From a virus: 40,212 nt of DNA. The stretch is taken from IMG/VR virus record IMGVR_UViG_3300028794_000193, positions 1-40,212 of that record; one strand, 5' to 3'. The position numbers were made by a program, and so were the translations under genes. The notes beneath the pieces were generated by a model. The model was not told the DNA's origin, made no database searches, and was given only the letters and a program-made list of their open reading frames with translations. Positions 37,878 to 40,212 of this stretch are shown here, in pieces. Numbering within the stretch: position 1 is the first letter of the stretch; each line of letters opens with the position of its first letter.

Positions 37878-38257
37878 TGAGAACTCTGACCGAGTCGATC
37901 AATGCCCGCATGCACACCGGCACGTGCCCTTCGGCTGGGAGTCTGGGCGAGTGCCCTGCCATCTGGGTCGAGCACGAAAACGACAGTGGCGCGTTGAACT
38001 GCGCTGCAGCCGTCTATCTGTGGCACGCCGCCCAGGGCCTGAAGATGGCTGACGTGGCCACCTGGTTCGAGGCTGAGGGCTGCACCGATGTCATCGTGTA
38101 TGCCACCATGCACGACCCCGTCAACGAAACGCTGGAGGGACTTTGCAGCGACGGGGCGCGGCCGCTGCTCGTCACCTTCCTTCTTGATGCCGAGCGCGCG
38201 GCCTCATGCGGCCTGGCAAGCCAGCAGGTCGGTTCACCCGCAGCGATGGGTGTATGA
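37877..38257 (+). CDS. Hypothetical early protein
   Basis: A 126-residue protein starting MRTLTESINARMHTGTC, with an alpha/beta core (LNCAAAVYLWHAAQGLKMADV, CTDVIVYATMHDPVNETLEGL, PLLVTFLLDAERA). The start overlaps the previous stop by one base (TGATG). No known motif was found. The alternating strands and helices suggest a small enzyme-like fold, but catalytic residues are not evident. Confidence 0.5.
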   Translation: MRTLTESINARMHTGTCPSAGSLGECPAIWVEHENDSGALNCAAAVYLWHAAQGLKMADVATWFEAEGCTDVIVYATMHDPVNETLEGLCSDGARPLLVTFLLDAERAASCGLASQQVGSPAAMGV

Positions 38258-38709
38258 AGCGCCGCCACCTCACCAAGGCCGAGCTGATCAGGCGCATGCA
38301 CCGCGGCCTGCGCCCGAAGCTCCACGTCGACCAGGTCAGAGATCTCGCGCTCGCGCACGTGGGAAACCTCGACACGGTGGCCACCGGCCAAGCGACGGAA
38401 GAGGTGCTGTGGCAATGGATCGGCGGCGTGCTGACCTGGTCGCGCGTGGCGACTGTGCTGAAGCTCGGCGAGGAAGAGATGACGCGGCAGCTCGAACTGG
38501 CCACCAGCATGGTCGAGCGGTACGGCCGTGTCGGCCGCGTCGGCTTCAGCGGACCTGAGTACCAGCTGGCCAAGGAAGGCTTGCAGGTGATGGACCAGCT
38601 GGCCGCAGTGGTCGACCGCCCCACCGCGATCGACGCGGCGGACTGGAGCGAGGACAAGGTCAACGAGATGGCCGCGCAGTGCGCGCGCCGAGAAGGGAAG
38701 GCAGCATGA
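38254..38709 (+). CDS. Hypothetical early protein
   Basis: A 151-residue protein with a basic N-terminus (MKRRHLTKAELIRRMHRGLR), then helical segments (DQVRDLALAHVGNLDTVA, VLTWSRVATVLKLGEEEMTRQ, EGLQVMDQLAAVV). ATGA-coupled to both neighbours. It directly precedes the excisionase gene, where recombination directionality or regulatory partners often occur. The function is unknown. Confidence 0.55.
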   Translation: MKRRHLTKAELIRRMHRGLRPKLHVDQVRDLALAHVGNLDTVATGQATEEVLWQWIGGVLTWSRVATVLKLGEEEMTRQLELATSMVERYGRVGRVGFSGPEYQLAKEGLQVMDQLAAVVDRPTAIDAADWSEDKVNEMAAQCARREGKAA

Positions 38710-38972
38710 CTCGGCCAGATCCTCTGTACCTCGACCAGGCCAGCGTGGCCGCGGCCACCTCGCTGTCTGAGTCGACGATCGAGAAGCTCGTGCGCGAGGA
38801 AGCCTTCCCCAAGCCACGCCTCCTGTCTGGTCGACGCGTGGCCTGGCTGTACCGGGAGGTGGTGGCCTGGTGCGAAGAGCGGCCAGTGTCTGACCTGCTG
38901 CCGCCGGCGGGCACCGGCAAGCGCAAGGCTAAACAGCAGCCAGCCCCTCAAGGTGAGCCGACAAGCGCGTGA
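38706..38972 (+). CDS. AlpA-type excisionase
   Basis: An 88-residue protein of the AlpA/MerR-like DNA-binding group: PLYLDQASVAAATSLSESTI, EKLVREEAFPKPRLLSGRRVA, then LYREVVAWCEERP. The C-terminus is basic (GKRKAKQQ). Such proteins bend DNA at att sites and turn integrase towards excision. As the last gene of the pL operon it is made only when the repressor is lost. The final 44 bases overlap the 3' end of the opposing integrase gene. Confidence 0.85.
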   Translation: MTRPDPLYLDQASVAAATSLSESTIEKLVREEAFPKPRLLSGRRVAWLYREVVAWCEERPVSDLLPPAGTGKRKAKQQPAPQGEPTSA

Positions 38973-40212
38973 TCCACTCGCGGCGCTGCTTGTCGTAGCT
39001 GTGCCGGTTGTAGACCCCCTTCACGCCCTTCTGCATGTGCCCGAGCATCGCCTCGGCCACGTCGTCGGGGCACTCCAGTGAGCTGAGCAGCGTGCGCGCC
39101 GTGCGCCGCAGATCGTGAGGCGACCACCGAGTCACCGTCAAGCGCTGCCGCTCGTGCTCAGGGCGCGTCTTGCTGTAGGGCTGGTGGTAGTGCACCGCGG
39201 TCTGCACGGTCGCCTGCTCGATGTGGCCAAGCGCCGCCGGCGACGGGAACAGGTAGCCGTCATGCGCACTCATGCGCCGACGCACGACCTTCAGTGCTCG
39301 ACCGACCAGGGGCACGCGAAAGTCAGTAGCGTTCTCGTGCCTGGCGTTCTTGGTCTTGTCCTTCGGCACCGTCCACCACCAACCGTCTTTCTCTTCCGAG
39401 ATCTCGGTGTGGTGCATGGCCACGATCTCCGCGCCTCGCGCCAATGACCACAGGTACAGCGTCAGCACGTCGTCGACCAGGCGCGAGAAGTTCGGCAGCC
39501 AGTTGATCAGCTGCGCCACCTCAGCATCGGCCAGCGTGCGCTTCGAGGTGCCCACCGCCTTGCCCAGGATCTTCTTTCCCTTCGATCGAAGGCGACCGCG
39601 CATGATCTGGCGCCACCAGTTGGGTGTGCTCTCGGGCAAGCGGCCCGCATCGAGCGCGTAATCCCACGCAGCGCCCAGCTCGGCGCGCAGCTTGCCGGCC
39701 TGCACCGGGATGTTCTGCCACAGCTCCAGCAGATCGAAGCACTGCCGGCGGGTGAGCGTTGACGCGGTCTCGGCGGCGATTGGCCCGAGCATCGTGTTGA
39801 ACATGCGCTTCAGCTCGGCCGCGCCCTTGGGCTTTCGCACACGCTCGACGTGGCCGGCCAGGTAGTCGCTGCAGACCATCGCGACGGTGTAGCCGCGATC
39901 GGCTTCGACCTCCTTGGCCAGCTCGGCCGCGGCGCGCTCAGCGTGGCGGGCCTCCCGCTTGGTGAGCGCCAGGTCAACGCCGGCGTCGCGCTGCTGCTTG
40001 AGCTTCTCCCACTCGGTCGCAGCCGCAGGGAATGACATCGCCGGCCACAAGCCGAGCTGCACCTGGCGCATGCGGCCGTCGACCGGGCTGCGGTAGCGAA
40101 ACGTCCAGGCGCGCCGCTGCGTCGTGGCCTCCAGGCGCAGTCCTGAACAGCCGTCAATGGTAAGGTGCGCGCCTGGCTGAAGGGCCTTAGCTGCACGAGC
40201 GTCGAATTGCAT
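38929..40212 (-). CDS. int: Tyrosine integrase, P4-type
   Basis: A 427-residue integrase whose ATG is the last codon of the window. Residues 1-65 carry the arm-binding DUF4102-like domain (GCSGLRLEATTQRRAWTFRY, MRQVQLGLWPAMS). Core-binding helices run to about 215. Catalytic residues: Arg259 (LARGAE), His366 and Arg369 (PHDLRRTA), His392 (GHMQ), and Tyr401 (VYNRH). All six expected core features are present, so it should be active. The gene ends inside the AlpA gene; transcription from pL runs antisense to it. The attachment site is expected just outside the window beyond 40212. Confidence 0.93.
   Translation of the reverse strand: MQFDARAAKALQPGAHLTIDGCSGLRLEATTQRRAWTFRYRSPVDGRMRQVQLGLWPAMSFPAAATEWEKLKQQRDAGVDLALTKREARHAERAAAELAKEVEADRGYTVAMVCSDYLAGHVERVRKPKGAAELKRMFNTMLGPIAAETASTLTRRQCFDLLELWQNIPVQAGKLRAELGAAWDYALDAGRLPESTPNWWRQIMRGRLRSKGKKILGKAVGTSKRTLADAEVAQLINWLPNFSRLVDDVLTLYLWSLARGAEIVAMHHTEISEEKDGWWWTVPKDKTKNARHENATDFRVPLVGRALKVVRRRMSAHDGYLFPSPAALGHIEQATVQTAVHYHQPYSKTRPEHERQRLTVTRWSPHDLRRTARTLLSSLECPDDVAEAMLGHMQKGVKGVYNRHSYDKQRREWITRLSAHLEGLAAV

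Noticed and set aside
1-40212. CRISPR array, tRNA genes, insertion sequences
   Set aside because: No regular spaced repeats, no tRNA cloverleaf, no transposase frame or terminal inverted repeats were seen. A tRNA attachment site, if any, lies outside the window.

Overview
The window is an almost complete temperate, lambda-like siphovirus prophage in a high-GC host. GC-rich third codon positions and the mix of protein families (lambda-type gpA terminase and gpB portal, a YdaS/Cro-like repressor, AlpA-type excisionase, GTA-like tail-tip proteins) point to a Burkholderiales betaproteobacterium. The host assignment is inference. No rRNA, tRNA or CRISPR array was seen. The window starts on an ATG and ends exactly on the integrase start codon, so the attachment sites are not visible.

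Layout. (1) 1-4.2 kb, minus strand except one plus-strand gene: lysis and accessory end, with a predicted 3-TM holin, small proteins, a DUF5675 protein, a secreted DUF1996 protein and two small membrane proteins. (2) 4.2-17.1 kb, minus strand: tail genes. These are a C1q-tipped fibre, tail tip protein J, NlpC/P60 hydrolase, DUF2163 and DUF2460 proteins, tape measure, a tail chaperone pair joined by a clear -1 slippery heptamer, tail tube, terminator and head-tail joining genes. (3) 17.1-24.8 kb, minus strand: a one-frame prohead protease-major capsid fusion, portal, gpW-like protein, large and small terminase, and a gpZ-like protein. (4) 24.8-28.9 kb, minus strand: a Q-like antiterminator followed by a strong terminator that abuts the late operon, a cluster of inverted 9-bp iteron-like repeats, a TOPRIM-VapE primase/helicase and two small regulators. 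(5) 28.9-32.7 kb: switch region. Two orphan plus-strand genes share a duplicated leader. A Cro-like gene (minus) and a short CI-like gene (plus) diverge over a pair of identical operators. Next come an unrecognised protein antisense to the cI end, a LuxR-type regulator and a second protein with an autoinducer-binding-like domain but no recognisable HTH. (6) 32.7-39 kb, plus strand: a tightly ATGA-coupled early operon driven by a promoter with the same operator pair. It carries a lipoprotein, a ParB-like protein, a mini P-loop protein and AlpA. (7) 38.9-40.2 kb, minus strand: tyrosine integrase, convergent with AlpA.

How it seems to work. Four 14-bp palindromes (ACACCAtttGGTGT type) in two pairs, each pair spaced exactly 25 bp, overlay two near-consensus promoters. 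I call these pR (cro side) and pL (32.69 kb); repressor binding should shut off both. pR leads through the CII-like, replication and Q genes towards the late genes, as in lambda. The most unusual part is 30.55-32.6 kb. Quorum-sensing receptor parts appear split over two genes, one with the LuxR DNA-binding domain and one with the ligand-domain motifs. They sit beside the repressor, and an imperfect inverted repeat lies between the luxR-like gene and a divergent gene that overlaps the cI end. This resembles in layout the phage quorum-sensing lysis switches known from vibriophage VP882 and Aeromonas phage ARM81ld, but with different proteins.

A second striking feature is a 12-bp palindrome, GCAGGCGCCTGC, present in eight perfect copies. 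Six of them fall in minus-strand genes and all six encode Gln-Ala-Pro-Ala.
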